Shown here: positions 14,847 through 23,681 of the stretch, in pieces
Position numbering within the stretch: position 1 is the stretch's first letter
Layout of the letters: every line of letters starts with the position of its first letter
Origin: a virus
Strand: one strand, 5' to 3'
Length of the DNA: 64,000 nucleotides
IMG/VR virus record: IMGVR_UViG_3300031963_000004
Location: 1-64,000 of that record
The notes under the pieces: generated by a model
What the model was told of the DNA's origin: nothing
The model's database searches: none
The model's input: only the letters and a program-made list of their open reading frames with translations
Program-made: the position numbers and the translations under genes

Positions 14847-16622
14847 TTAATTTTCTTCCAAATAACTTTCAGATTTTACGTATTGATCGTAGGCCTGTTG
14901 AATTTCTTCATCACTAGCTAATTCAATGTCACTGATGTCCCAGCCTGTAGCTTTAGCAATCTGTTTAATCATAAAGCTACGCTTTGTAAAGTCCATTGGG
15001 TGACGGTCTGACAATTCTTTATTCATATCTTCGTTAGTTTCTTCAGGTTTGCTTGGACCATAGATAATTGTGTTAGGATTAATATTATATTTTGTGATCA
15101 ATAACTCAATAACTTTGTCTAAGTTTTTATTAGGGATGCCCTTAGCTACAGGAAAAGTAACGGTATTCTTTTTATGTTTTCCCTTAACGAATATGTCAAT
15201 TAAATCACCTGGATTTAACACGATACCTTCTGCTAAATCTTGTTGACCTCTTATGGCTTGTAATAAAGCACGGGCTACCACACGATCCTTTTCTTGTTCT
15301 TCGTCACCAAGTTGGGCATAATTAATTTTCATCAATTTGGCTCTCTGAGCAAGTTTGGCATCTAATTTACCTGCTTGACGTAATTTTTCTGTATCCTCAA
15401 ACTGATCTGGGTTCTGTACAAATTTTCTTGCTGTTACGTTCCAACCTTTGTGAATAGCATCTGCAATTTGATCTATATCTGTAACACCTGCATCTATCAT
15501 CTTTTTAGCATACGCAGCACTCATTAAATTTGCTTGCCAACCAAAACTATTGCCTGGCGTACTTCTACCATATCCGTATGCATTGTCTAACGCTTCATCA
15601 CTGATAGCAGCTAATTGTTGAATCGACAACTCTACCGCTTCTGACATATTTTGCTTTCCTTGTGAAATGCAATGTTCTACCCATGGTATGAAAGTATCTT
15701 TGATCCAATCCTGATGTTGTTTGCTCTTGTCTAATGTTGAACTATCTGCGATTCTACCATTAATGGTAACAGGTTCAATGCTATTAACTGCATCTATAAT
15801 TTTTGCCTGTACATCTGGATCACTATCTTTAATAACTCGTTGCAACTGACCCATTGCTTCATCTTGTCTACCCTGCATTGCAAGTATTGCTACTCTTTGC
15901 AATCCACTGTAAGTAGGATCATACATGTTACCAAACATCTTATTGATATCGTCAGCAGTACCTTCAGTAAGTTTGGCTTCATTAATCTTAGCTTTTAATG
16001 CTACTATCTTTTTGTAGATACTTTCTGTTAATTGCAAATTCTTGTCAAAGATAGGCTTCATAAGCTTGCCTGCTTTGCCATACAAGTCATTAAGAATTTG
16101 TGCCTTCATCTTTTCGTCGCCTTTTGCATAAGCTGCACGAATTTGACTAGCATCTGTCATTTCACTTCCTGCTATAGGAAACTGTGCTACGTCAGTTGTC
16201 AATACGTACCCATGTTTAGTCATTGGTTGAAGTTTGTCAGAGTACGGTTGCAAGTAGCCAGGACTACCATCTCTCTTAGGTGCAAAACTGAATCGTGGGT
16301 CACTTCCCATGTCCTTCCCACTTACACCAAATACTAATGCTGTTTGATTAGGATCTATTCCTGCTGCTTCAAATCGTTTAATATATTCATCAGCACCGTA
16401 TGTATTTCTAACACTAATTATATTTTCTTTAGGTATACCCAATGCCATTGCCATCTTAGCTCTATCACCTGCTGAGAAGGGGCTTTTTGGTTGTTCTTGC
16501 TTTTCACTTACTGCTAAGTAGGTATGAGCCAAACCAAAATTACTAGCTAACTGTTTAAAACTAGCAGCATGACCTTTGTGAAAGGGATGGAAACGACCAG
16601 GATAGATAGCAATTACACGCAT
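14847..16622 (-). CDS. HxGH nucleotidyltransferase fused to RyR-like and other modules
   Basis: 591 residues. The N-terminal ~190 residues are a cytidylyltransferase-like domain with the nucleotide motif G-R-F-H-P-F-H-K-G-H at 9-18 and F-S-A-G-D-R. This is the NMN-adenylyltransferase/CoaD superfamily. A linker with NEAKLTEG follows. The region about 380-456 (AIHKGWN...RAKLMKINYAQL..EEQEKDR) looks like a RyR-type domain, as found in ryanodine receptors and bacterial/phage proteins. After LAEG a further ~120-residue module follows. It could act in NAD metabolism or nucleotide transfer. The L-x-E-G junctions resemble those of the modular head proteins. Confidence 0.6.
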   Translation of the reverse strand: MRVIAIYPGRFHPFHKGHAASFKQLASNFGLAHTYLAVSEKQEQPKSPFSAGDRAKMAMALGIPKENIISVRNTYGADEYIKRFEAAGIDPNQTALVFGVSGKDMGSDPRFSFAPKRDGSPGYLQPYSDKLQPMTKHGYVLTTDVAQFPIAGSEMTDASQIRAAYAKGDEKMKAQILNDLYGKAGKLMKPIFDKNLQLTESIYKKIVALKAKINEAKLTEGTADDINKMFGNMYDPTYSGLQRVAILAMQGRQDEAMGQLQRVIKDSDPDVQAKIIDAVNSIEPVTINGRIADSSTLDKSKQHQDWIKDTFIPWVEHCISQGKQNMSEAVELSIQQLAAISDEALDNAYGYGRSTPGNSFGWQANLMSAAYAKKMIDAGVTDIDQIADAIHKGWNVTARKFVQNPDQFEDTEKLRQAGKLDAKLAQRAKLMKINYAQLGDEEQEKDRVVARALLQAIRGQQDLAEGIVLNPGDLIDIFVKGKHKKNTVTFPVAKGIPNKNLDKVIELLITKYNINPNTIIYGPSKPEETNEDMNKELSDRHPMDFTKRSFMIKQIAKATGWDISDIELASDEEIQQAYDQYVKSESYLEEN

Positions 16623-16972
16623 TAGTAACTTACCTTAACATACTGTATAATACCACTAGTGAATTGATAGATTGCAACTCTTACCCAAACATAGTTACCT
16701 TCTACGTTAGCGTATTTTGTTTCTGTTAACGCATTCGTTCTACCATCAACAATATGTGTATCAAAGAAATCAGCGTCGGTAGGGTCCTGAACTAGTGTAC
16801 CTTGGAACTTAAGTAAACCTTTGAAGTTAGTGAGTTTCCATGTAACTGTATGTACACTTTTACCAGTCAATACAAAACCTGCACCGGGTACTTTTTCCCC
16901 GAGCATGAAGGTTTTATTGACAAGACTGTGGTCTGTTTGTGGAAGTAAAAGTAAACTAGTTGAATAAGACAT
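16622..16972 (-). CDS. Small virion-like beta protein, unknown
   Basis: 116 residues, mostly beta with few charges, starting MSYSTSLLLLPQTDHSL. The pattern (TWKLTNFKGLLKFQGTLVQDPTDADFF, YVWVRVAIYQF) suggests a jelly-roll-like structural or fibre-accessory protein. No named family is recognised. It has a late promoter 20 bases upstream and an intervening GGAG ribosome site. It is coupled to the nucleotidyltransferase fusion by TAATG. Confidence 0.55.
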   Translation of the reverse strand: MSYSTSLLLLPQTDHSLVNKTFMLGEKVPGAGFVLTGKSVHTVTWKLTNFKGLLKFQGTLVQDPTDADFFDTHIVDGRTNALTETKYANVEGNYVWVRVAIYQFTSGIIQYVKVSY

Positions 16973-16991
16973 AAAAACTCCGTTAATAGAG

Positions 16992-16998
16992 TATTTAT
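16992..16998 (-). promoter_or_regulatory. T4-like late promoter ATAAATA
   Basis: Minus-strand CATAAATAC lies 19 bases before ATG 16972, with GGAG between. The spacing matches the other virion-gene late promoters here. Confidence 0.65.
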
Positions 16999-17162
16999 GC
17001 TCGTATCACTTCAACTATGATGCTGTCACCGACTAGCTCCTGAGCAACTTGCTCTAGGGCTACTTTAATTTCTTCGCTTGCGATTGTTTGATTGTCTGTT
17101 TGGTTGTCTTTAGCAATCTTGCTGAACTTAACTACTAATACATCTTCTACTATTTTAGCCAT
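16995..17162 (-). CDS. Small unknown protein (55 residues)
   Basis: MAKIVEDVLVVKFSKIAKDN to VIRA, an alternating strand-helix-strand pattern. ATG at 17162 has an AGGAG ribosome site 6 bases upstream, which supports expression. The end overlaps the late promoter of the next gene. Function unknown. It may be the last gene of the clp operon. Confidence 0.6.
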   Translation of the reverse strand: MAKIVEDVLVVKFSKIAKDNQTDNQTIASEEIKVALEQVAQELVGDSIIVEVIRA

Positions 17163-17171
17163 AATAATCTC

Positions 17172-17191
17172 CTAAATATATGTATATTTAG
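17172..17191. repeat. Perfect 20-base inverted repeat before a small gene
   Basis: CTAAATATA-TG-TATATTTAG is a perfect palindrome between the stop at 17196 and the ribosome site of the 55-residue gene. It could be a protein-binding operator or an RNA hairpin with its AGG partly in the Shine-Dalgarno sequence. Confidence 0.5.
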
Positions 17192-17195
17192 TGTG

Positions 17196-17900
17196 TCAGA
17201 CTTTTTGCTGAATTTTATAGATTTTTCCTACGTAATCACCCATACTCAATCTCAGTAAGGTTTCATCCGACTCGTTATCATAATCTACGAAAAAAGCATT
17301 ACTACAATATCTATATCTCCAATAACGAATTTTCTTGTCTGTACCATTTAACCAAGTCTTTAGTGCCGAACAGGGGTAAAAAGTCGTGTTGTGTCTTTGA
17401 AAGAACTCAGCCATTTCATCGTGCATTTCTAAACTAATATTTTTTGCTCTTAGATATAGTCTAAATTTATGCTTTGGATTTTTTCTATATAGTGTATCCG
17501 GATTAGCTAATAAATTTACTCTTGTGTATTTTATTTTTGGATTGTTTAACTTACACAGAGTTTCTAGTTCGGCTAATTTTGACAAATCGTTACTGTACAC
17601 GGATCCTGTCTTATAATCAATTCGTACCATACAGTCAGGTCCATTATTAATAGTTTTCCAAATAGTAAAACTATCTAAAAAAGCCTTGTTACTAGGAAAA
17701 TGAACCTTATTTGCAGAAGTATCAACAGGTATAGAAATAAGAATTGTGTCCCGAACTCTATTTAATAGAACGTTTTCTAACTCTCTAACCGTTTTTGCAT
17801 ATCTAGTACAATGCAGTAACTCGGCAGTAAAACTAGCTTTGTATAGAAACTTATTAAAAAACAAAGTTTGCTTGTCTACTACCTTGAATACCTTATTCAA
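17196..17900 (-). CDS. Unknown protein downstream of ClpA-like gene
   Basis: 234 residues, basic and rich in Tyr/Asn/Lys, no signal or membrane segment. It starts MNKVFKVVDKQTLFFNKFLYK and overlaps the ClpA-like gene by 8 bases, so it is in the same operon. Recurrent YRKNPKHKFRLYLRAKN and IRYWRYRYCSNAFFVDY segments suggest a folded alpha/beta protein. An adaptor or substrate of the unfoldase is possible from position alone. No family recognised. Confidence 0.55.
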   Translation of the reverse strand: MNKVFKVVDKQTLFFNKFLYKASFTAELLHCTRYAKTVRELENVLLNRVRDTILISIPVDTSANKVHFPSNKAFLDSFTIWKTINNGPDCMVRIDYKTGSVYSNDLSKLAELETLCKLNNPKIKYTRVNLLANPDTLYRKNPKHKFRLYLRAKNISLEMHDEMAEFFQRHNTTFYPCSALKTWLNGTDKKIRYWRYRYCSNAFFVDYDNESDETLLRLSMGDYVGKIYKIQQKV

Positions 17901-20169
17901 TTGTAATCATCCCATCTGCGCCAACCTTAGCGACTACATTTCTTGTTACATTGAATTCTATTTTATTATCATCTCCCATCACTGCCATAACAGTGCTGTT
18001 CTTGATGTTTTCAAAAAGAATCTTTTTACCTAATGGGACACGAATCAACTCGTCAATTTTTCTTTGCAATGGTCTAGCACCCATTTTCTTATCATACCCA
18101 TGTTCAGCGAGATACTCAACGACTGGTTCTGATAGATTGAGATAAATGCTATGTGTGCTTCTTAAGTTACGGCGCAACTCATCAGCAAACTTAATAACAA
18201 TTTTCTTAATTGCTAGATGGTCAAGTTTGTTAAACTTACACACCATATCTAGACGGTTTCTAAATTCAGGCTTGAAGAATTCTTTCATTGCTCTATCATC
18301 TTCACCTGTCTTTTCTTGTGCACCAAAGCCAATATTATTTCTTTCACTGTCGCTTGCACCTAGATTACTAGTCATAATAACGATACAGTTTTTAGCGTTT
18401 GCCTCTTTACCGTTACTACCTGTAATTCTACCTTCGTCAAGTAATTGCAAAAATACGTCAAATACTTCCGGATGTGCTTTTTCAACTTCATCAAATAATA
18501 AAATTGAGTAAGGGTTTTGTTGAACGTCACTAATTAATTTACCACTGCCTGCGTTACCTTCACCATAACCAACATAGCCTGGAGGCGCACCGATGAATTT
18601 AGCAATAGCATGTTTCTCGCTATATTCACTCATATCATACTTGAGCAATTTCATGTCAAGGTTTTTACTGAGTAATCTAGCCAATTCAGTTTTACCTGTA
18701 CCAGTAGGTCCTAAAAATAGATAACTACCGATTGGTCTATTTTCATTGTTGATGCCAGCAAAGCTTACATAGATTCTTTCTAGAACCTTTTCTACTGTTT
18801 CATCCTGACCATATAGTTTATCTTTGATATTCTGTTCAAGGTTAGTAATTCTGTCACTATTTTCTTTATCATTCAATTTATCTGCTGGTACACCAGTCAT
18901 ACGTTCTACTTGCTCATGGACAAGTTGCTTAGTAATAAAGATACCTTTATTTTCTAACACTCGTTGCTTAGCACAAGCAGCATCAAGCAAATCAATTGAC
19001 TTATCTGGATTCTTACGGTCATGAATATATCGTTTAGCGCAATTAGCTGCTGCTTCAATTGCTTCATCCAAGATTTTTACATCATGGAAGTCATTTAATC
19101 TTTCACTTAAACCCTTAAGAATACGAATAGTTGTGTCATGATTAGGTTCATCGATGCTTACACGATAGAATCTACGCATCAATGCACGGTCTTTTTCAAA
19201 ACTCTCGTAGAATTCTTCCCAGGTTGTACTTGCAATTACTTTTAATGTACCTTTTGTAATTGCAGGCTTAATCATATTAGCAAAATCTACTGCACCATTT
19301 GTAGCACTACCTGCCTTCATTGTATGTGCTTCGTCAATGAACAGAATAGCTTTCTTTTTTGTATTCAATGCTTGGATAACATGTTTAATCTTTTCTTCAA
19401 AGTCACCGCGATACTTTGAACCTGCAAGCAATGATCCAATTTCTAATGAGAATACTTCATGATCTAGTAAGAATTCTGGCACGACACTATCTACAATCAT
19501 TTGTGCAAGACCTTCGGCGATAGCAGTCTTACCAACACCAGGGTCACCAACCATTAATACATTAGATTTAAACTTCTTAGCCAACACATTGATAATATCA
19601 TCAAGTTCATTGCTACGACCAATCAATGGTTCAATCTTGCCTTCTTTGGCTAATTTAGTAAGATTAGTAGTGTGTTCTTCTAATATTTCGTCGGCTTGTG
19701 AATCTGTCAGTCCACCTACATACTCTCCACCCTTATAATGTTTCTGCCAGAAAGGGACGAATTCGTTTTTAACAACTCCGTATTTCAATAAGAAATAGTG
19801 AGCATGACTATTTGTTTCAGCAAGAATACTTAGGTACAGGTCAATTGTAGTTACTGTTTTTCTACCAGTAAATAGAACCTGTGTGACACTTCGGTTAATA
19901 ACTCTTTCTAAACTATTTGTTTTTCTAGGAGTAACTTCTTCACCCTGATCTACGTTAACCTGTATTACTCGCAGACTATCCAAATAATCCGAAATTTCTT
20001 TTGTTAGATTTTCGGTATCTACATTGAATTGTCCTAAACATTTCTGAAATGGCACATGTTTAATCAAAGCCAATAGTAAATGCTCAACAGTACAATACTG
20101 ATGGCTACGATTTTTGGCAAAAGTAATTGCTTGCTCAATAATTGCTTCGATTTCTACAGAGTTGTTCAC
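17893..20169 (-). CDS. ClpA-like double AAA+ unfoldase
   Basis: 758 residues, the length of ClpA. Start codon is GTG at 20169 with AAGGA upstream. Order: Clp N-domain (1-~145), D1 with Walker A G-D-P-G-V-G-K-T (208-215) and Walker B I-L-F-I-D-E (275-280), D2 with G-P-T-G-T-G-K-T (487-494), L-L-F-D-E and an N-R-L arginine finger region. There is no long middle domain, so it is not ClpB. An I-G-F tripeptide at 613-615, just before the KPEFRNRLD region, sits where ClpA/ClpX carry the loop that docks on ClpP. It may therefore feed phage or host proteins to host ClpP. Confidence 0.85.
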   Translation of the reverse strand: MNNSVEIEAIIEQAITFAKNRSHQYCTVEHLLLALIKHVPFQKCLGQFNVDTENLTKEISDYLDSLRVIQVNVDQGEEVTPRKTNSLERVINRSVTQVLFTGRKTVTTIDLYLSILAETNSHAHYFLLKYGVVKNEFVPFWQKHYKGGEYVGGLTDSQADEILEEHTTNLTKLAKEGKIEPLIGRSNELDDIINVLAKKFKSNVLMVGDPGVGKTAIAEGLAQMIVDSVVPEFLLDHEVFSLEIGSLLAGSKYRGDFEEKIKHVIQALNTKKKAILFIDEAHTMKAGSATNGAVDFANMIKPAITKGTLKVIASTTWEEFYESFEKDRALMRRFYRVSIDEPNHDTTIRILKGLSERLNDFHDVKILDEAIEAAANCAKRYIHDRKNPDKSIDLLDAACAKQRVLENKGIFITKQLVHEQVERMTGVPADKLNDKENSDRITNLEQNIKDKLYGQDETVEKVLERIYVSFAGINNENRPIGSYLFLGPTGTGKTELARLLSKNLDMKLLKYDMSEYSEKHAIAKFIGAPPGYVGYGEGNAGSGKLISDVQQNPYSILLFDEVEKAHPEVFDVFLQLLDEGRITGSNGKEANAKNCIVIMTSNLGASDSERNNIGFGAQEKTGEDDRAMKEFFKPEFRNRLDMVCKFNKLDHLAIKKIVIKFADELRRNLRSTHSIYLNLSEPVVEYLAEHGYDKKMGARPLQRKIDELIRVPLGKKILFENIKNSTVMAVMGDDNKIEFNVTRNVVAKVGADGMITIE

Positions 20170-20179
20170 TTATTTTTCC

Positions 20180-20989
20180 TTAGTATTTGTTGCGTGTTCT
20201 TAAAATTGCTTCTACCACTTCACTGTCTATACTATCAGGCATTACAGGTTTTAGCAAGATATATTGGTCGCCTGTACGATAATCTCTTGTTAATCCTTGA
20301 TTTGGTATTCGTAAACTAGTATTTGGCTGACTGTATGCTTTAACCGAAACTTCTAACGTTTTACCAGCGAGTGTTTCAAATTTGAAACTAGTTCCTACTA
20401 TTAAATCCAAAACACTAATTTCATGTTCGGAATGTAAATCTAACCCGTCTCGTTGAAATCGACCGTGTTGATGTACACGGAACTCTACAATTAAGATACC
20501 ATCCTGTAATAGATTTTCGTATCGTAATTGCATACCATTATCAACCCCCTTTGGAATATCAATTTTGATTACTTGATTACCGTCTATTGTCTGTAACTGT
20601 AATGTTTGTTCACCGCCATTTAAAACTTGTTCTAGTGTTACCCATACTGTAGTTTTATAAGTGTTTTGCATATGTCTGTGACCAAACATTTGACCGAATA
20701 TATCGTCAATGTTTATGCCGCCACCTGCAGTGAATGTAAATCCACCTGGGAAACCATGCATACCTGGTTGATTAAATCCACCTGGGAAACCTTGAGGGCC
20801 ACGTGGCATGTCATACTCACGCTTTTTTTGTGGGTCACTTAATGTTTCGTATGCTTGTTGTATTTTTTGAAACTGAGCAGTGTCACCACCCTTATCTGGG
20901 TGATGAACACTAGCTAGTTTTCTATAGGCTTGTTTTATTTCTTCGGGTGTTGCATTGCGCTGAACACCTAGTATATTGTAATGATCCAT
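20180..20989 (-). CDS. DnaJ/CbpA-like J-domain cochaperone
   Basis: 269 residues. The J-domain (1-65) has the H-P-D motif at 30-32. A Gly/Phe-rich linker (68-95) follows, then two beta C-terminal domains ([19 protein letters not shown]...). It lacks the CxxCxGxG zinc finger, so it is of the CbpA type. It stimulates Hsp70 (DnaK) ATPase and brings it substrates. It sits 10 bases upstream of the ClpA-like gene, forming a proteostasis operon. A TTGATT-N16-TATAAT promoter ends 5 bases before ATG with no ribosome site, which suggests a leaderless early transcript. Confidence 0.9.
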   Translation of the reverse strand: MDHYNILGVQRNATPEEIKQAYRKLASVHHPDKGGDTAQFQKIQQAYETLSDPQKKREYDMPRGPQGFPGGFNQPGMHGFPGGFTFTAGGGINIDDIFGQMFGHRHMQNTYKTTVWVTLEQVLNGGEQTLQLQTIDGNQVIKIDIPKGVDNGMQLRYENLLQDGILIVEFRVHQHGRFQRDGLDLHSEHEISVLDLIVGTSFKFETLAGKTLEVSVKAYSQPNTSLRIPNQGLTRDYRTGDQYILLKPVMPDSIDSEVVEAILRTRNKY

Positions 20990-20994
20990 AATTG

Positions 20995-21022
20995 ATTATA
21001 TCATAAAAATGTTAATAATCAA
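20995..21022 (-). promoter_or_regulatory. Sigma70-like promoter of dnaJ-clp operon, leaderless type
   Basis: Minus-strand TTGATT (21017-21022), a 16-base spacer, then TATAAT (20995-21000), ending 5 bases before ATG 20989. A late-like ATAAATA also overlaps at 21024-21030. Confidence 0.55.
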
Positions 21023-21035
21023 ATATTTATGGCAA

Positions 21036-21542
21036 TCAACTTGCTCCTGCTACTTTTTCTTTTGTGCGACCATAAGCAGCGATACCCAATACAGCACCCA
21101 TTGCGATGTGGTATAGACCAGCACCTTGTAACGTTAATGGTTGCCATTGACTTGTAACTTGACCACCTTGTAGTGTTTGTAATATACTCCATAAAACTGG
21201 GAATAGAACAAAGTCAGAAGTACATGTTGCCATGTATACCCAACCCATAACTGGACGCCATTTCTTATTGATCCAATCTGTGTTGTCGTTCTTTACAAAG
21301 TCTGCACCTTGTGCAGCATTTTCACCTGCTTGTGTATTATACATTGGTTGTGGTGCTGAAGTTTGTTGTGACATTTGTGGCGCTCCTTGTGTTATTGTTG
21401 TTGGTGTAGGTGCGGGTGCAGCAGCGAATGAACTTGCTGCTGGTGCTGCACTAAAGGACGATTCACTTGCTGCTGGTGTATTATCTCCGCCACCAAATGG
21501 GTTATCTCCGTTAGCTTTTTTTGCGAATAGTGTTGTTGGCAT
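21036..21542 (-). CDS. Holin-like membrane protein
   Basis: 168 residues. The first ~85 residues are Ala/Pro/Gln/Ser-rich and disordered. The rest reads NKKWRPVMGWVYMATCTSDFVLFPVLW, then a loop QWQPLTLQGAGLYHIAMGAVLGIAAYG and a basic end (RTKEK). The W-R-P start and two or three hydrophobic helices match the 3TM holin family associated with phage and gene-transfer-agent release. It would permeabilise the inner membrane for the endolysin. AAGGAG precedes the ATG. The long disordered N-terminus is unusual. Confidence 0.7.
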   Translation of the reverse strand: MPTTLFAKKANGDNPFGGGDNTPAASESSFSAAPAASSFAAAPAPTPTTITQGAPQMSQQTSAPQPMYNTQAGENAAQGADFVKNDNTDWINKKWRPVMGWVYMATCTSDFVLFPVLWSILQTLQGGQVTSQWQPLTLQGAGLYHIAMGAVLGIAAYGRTKEKVAGAS

Positions 21543-21557
21543 TTTAGCTCCTTAAAA

Positions 21558-22097
21558 TTATAATCCAGCCAATGATTTGAAATGTTTGATATCCTTGTCT
21601 TGCTCGTCAAATATCTTATGTGGTTGTACACCACTTAATTCTCTCATTTCATTTAGCTCTGTTTCTTTTAATTTTCTGTAATCACTAGGTGACAGAATAA
21701 TTTTTTGTTTTAATACTTCAGGATCAGCTTCGTAATCCTCATCTTCAATCTTAATTGTCCAATCTTTTAACTTAAGTCCAGTTAATGTTTCTAAATCTGT
21801 TAATAATTCAATGATGCGTTCAGGCACTTTAGTTCTACGTGTCATTTCAACAAAGACTACATATTTACCTATATCAATTTCACCATCACTTATTTCAGCA
21901 TCATGTACGAAATCATACCCACGCTCAAACCAATCTACTAAATCGTTAGCAGCTTGTTCACCTCTAACAGTAAATGATACTGTAACTATATCTTCATCCT
22001 TACCTGACTTTGCTGAATACTCGTCTACTGTAACCGTAGAAGAAATAATATTTTCAAAGTCCATATAATCTAGACCTTCGTTAATTATACGATTCAT
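21558..22097 (-). CDS. Unknown acidic protein (179 residues)
   Basis: MNRIINEGLDYMDFENII start, strongly acidic alpha/beta, with DIVTVSFTVRGEQAANDLVDWFERGYDFVHDAEIS at about 37-71 and a helical charged C-terminus. It is coupled to the upstream gene by TAATG and precedes the holin. No family recognised. Its position with virion and lysis genes suggests a late function. Confidence 0.55.
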   Translation of the reverse strand: MNRIINEGLDYMDFENIISSTVTVDEYSAKSGKDEDIVTVSFTVRGEQAANDLVDWFERGYDFVHDAEISDGEIDIGKYVVFVEMTRRTKVPERIIELLTDLETLTGLKLKDWTIKIEDEDYEADPEVLKQKIILSPSDYRKLKETELNEMRELSGVQPHKIFDEQDKDIKHFKSLAGL

Positions 22098-22714
22098 TAC
22101 ATTGCTCCTGGGGGTGCTGGAGGCATTCCTGGCGCCGGCATCGGTGCTCCCATACCTGGCATAGGCTGCATTTGATCTTGTGGTGCTGATTCCTGTTCAG
22201 ATTCTTTATCATAATCTTTTTCGTAAGCATCATCTAACTCATCCAAATCAATAGTTTGACCTGCTAAGTCAATGCTTCCCTCACGAATGTCATTCATCAA
22301 CTGTTTTGGTATTTCTATATGCACTAACCAAATCTGTTTCTCTGTTGATTTAGGAAAATGACCACCGGGCATAAAGTCACCTGGGGTTTGTATTTCAATA
22401 GGAACTGTAATTTTAGTCTTTTTGAATTTAATATTGCATCCCACAGATATTAATCTCTTCCCTGCTCTAGGATCAGGCATAAGTTTATAAGGATACATAA
22501 AGACGCAGGTTACTGTATATTTCTTAATCTCTGGACCTGATACTAGTTCACCCAAATCCCAGTTCTTGAAAGCATACATGTCTGCTTCGTCTAATACACG
22601 CTCAAAGTCCAACAATGTGGCGATACTAGCGTCACTGGTGAAAATTCCCTTAATATTGTCTATAATACCAGGGTAGTCTATGTGGTCAAAAAAATCGTTA
22701 GCTGGAGTACTCAT
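22097..22714 (-). CDS. Unknown late protein with Pro/Met-rich tail
   Basis: 205 residues. A folded domain (1-~150) with LISVGCNIKFKKTKITVPIEIQTP is followed by an acidic stretch and a Pro/Gly/Met-rich tail (GMGAPMPAPGMPPAPPG). The tail suggests a flexible virion or membrane-associated protein. ATAAATA lies 5 bases before ATG with no ribosome site, so transcription is predicted to start at the ATG itself. No family recognised. Confidence 0.55.
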   Translation of the reverse strand: MSTPANDFFDHIDYPGIIDNIKGIFTSDASIATLLDFERVLDEADMYAFKNWDLGELVSGPEIKKYTVTCVFMYPYKLMPDPRAGKRLISVGCNIKFKKTKITVPIEIQTPGDFMPGGHFPKSTEKQIWLVHIEIPKQLMNDIREGSIDLAGQTIDLDELDDAYEKDYDKESEQESAPQDQMQPMPGMGAPMPAPGMPPAPPGAM

Positions 22715-22719
22715 ATCAG

Positions 22720-22726
22720 TATTTAT
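22720..22726 (-). promoter_or_regulatory. Late-promoter-like ATAAATA, leaderless type
   Basis: Minus-strand GATAAATAC 5 bases before ATG 22714. With T4 late spacing the first transcribed base is the A of ATG. A second ATAAATA occurs at 22775-22781. Confidence 0.55.
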
Positions 22727-22745
22727 CTTTGGCCTGCAATATGAG

Positions 22746-22751
22746 TATAAT
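22746..22751 (+). promoter_or_regulatory. Possible -10 element for phoH
   Basis: A perfect TATAAT on the plus strand in the 170-base divergent region before phoH, with only a weak -35 upstream. It would give a leader of about 127 bases. Low confidence. Confidence 0.3.
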
Positions 22752-22884
22752 TGAAAAGTTACTGGACAGCTTAATATTTATCAGCATAATCTAGCTTAAA
22801 ACTACGCTATTTTACAGCAAACGCCTTAGGGTAAATAAAAGTGAAGGATGTCTAATCTTTCGTAAAATTATAGGAGATTTCAAC

Positions 22885-23655
22885 TTGAGTAAAAGAAAGA
22901 CCGGAGCACTACGCAACAGTGATCCTAAATTTTCAAATAAAAAAGAGTATCAAACATTCTACACACAGAACTCAAACACAATTCCTTTTGAAACAAATAG
23001 GCCCAAACTCAATAATAGGGTTATCCAATTAGTACCAAAATCAGTCAATCAAGAAAAATATATACTAGCATTACTAGATCCGGAAATAGACATAGTTATA
23101 GCAAGTGGACCAGCTGGCACGGGTAAAACATACCTAGCTATGCAGGCTGCATTGAAAGCTATGCGTGAAGGATCATGTAAGAAAATAATATTATCTAGAC
23201 CGGCTGTAGGCGTTGAAGATGAAAAGCATGGATTTTTACCCGGTGATATTAATCAAAAAATGGAACCATGGACAAGACCATTGCTTGATGTAGTCAAAGA
23301 ATACTACACTGCAAAAGATATAAGTTATATGCTAGACGAACAAATTATTGAAATTGCTCCACTAGCTTTTTGTAGGGGTAGAAACTTTAAACATAGTTGG
23401 GTAATACTAGATGAGGCTCAAAATTGTACTCCTAGTCAATTAAAAATGATTATGACAAGAATCGGAGAAGGAAGCAAGATAATAATAACAGGTGATGTTG
23501 AACAAGCCGATAGAAAAACAAATGATAACGGACTATTGGACTTGCAGAAAAGACTAAAGACTGCACATGTGCCTGGATTAGAAATTTGTAACTTCGAGGT
23601 GAAAGATGTCCAACGACATCAAATCATTGAATACATTTTAAAAATGTATCAATAA
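22885..23655 (+). CDS. phoH: PhoH-like P-loop ATPase
   Basis: 256 residues, starting at TTG 22885 with TAGGAG 9 bases upstream and no better ATG. Walker A is G-P-A-G-T-G-K-T at 75-82 and the Walker B region is W-V-I-L-D-E-A-Q-N. The characteristic SRPAVGVEDEKHGFLPGD segment of PhoH is present. PhoH-like proteins are ATPases with RNA-helicase-like or ribonuclease-linked roles and are common in aquatic phages, where they are often linked to phosphate stress. No Pho box is apparent. It is the lone plus-strand gene between minus blocks and ends in a bidirectional terminator. Confidence 0.9.
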   Translation: MSKRKTGALRNSDPKFSNKKEYQTFYTQNSNTIPFETNRPKLNNRVIQLVPKSVNQEKYILALLDPEIDIVIASGPAGTGKTYLAMQAALKAMREGSCKKIILSRPAVGVEDEKHGFLPGDINQKMEPWTRPLLDVVKEYYTAKDISYMLDEQIIEIAPLAFCRGRNFKHSWVILDEAQNCTPSQLKMIMTRIGEGSKIIITGDVEQADRKTNDNGLLDLQKRLKTAHVPGLEICNFEVKDVQRHQIIEYILKMYQ

Positions 23656-23681
23656 AAAGAGGGGATTAATTCCCCTCTTTT
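23655..23681. terminator. Bidirectional terminator between phoH and the clamp-loader operon
   Basis: AAAA-GAGGGGA-TTAA-TTCCCCTC-TTTT: a GC-rich stem with A-tract on one side and T-tract on the other, placed between convergent genes and overlapping the last codon of the minus-strand one. Confidence 0.85.

Noticed and set aside
22751-22777. TTGAAA...TAATAT as promoter for phoH
   Set aside because: The spacer is only 15 bases; the nearby TATAAT at 22746 is a better though still weak candidate.
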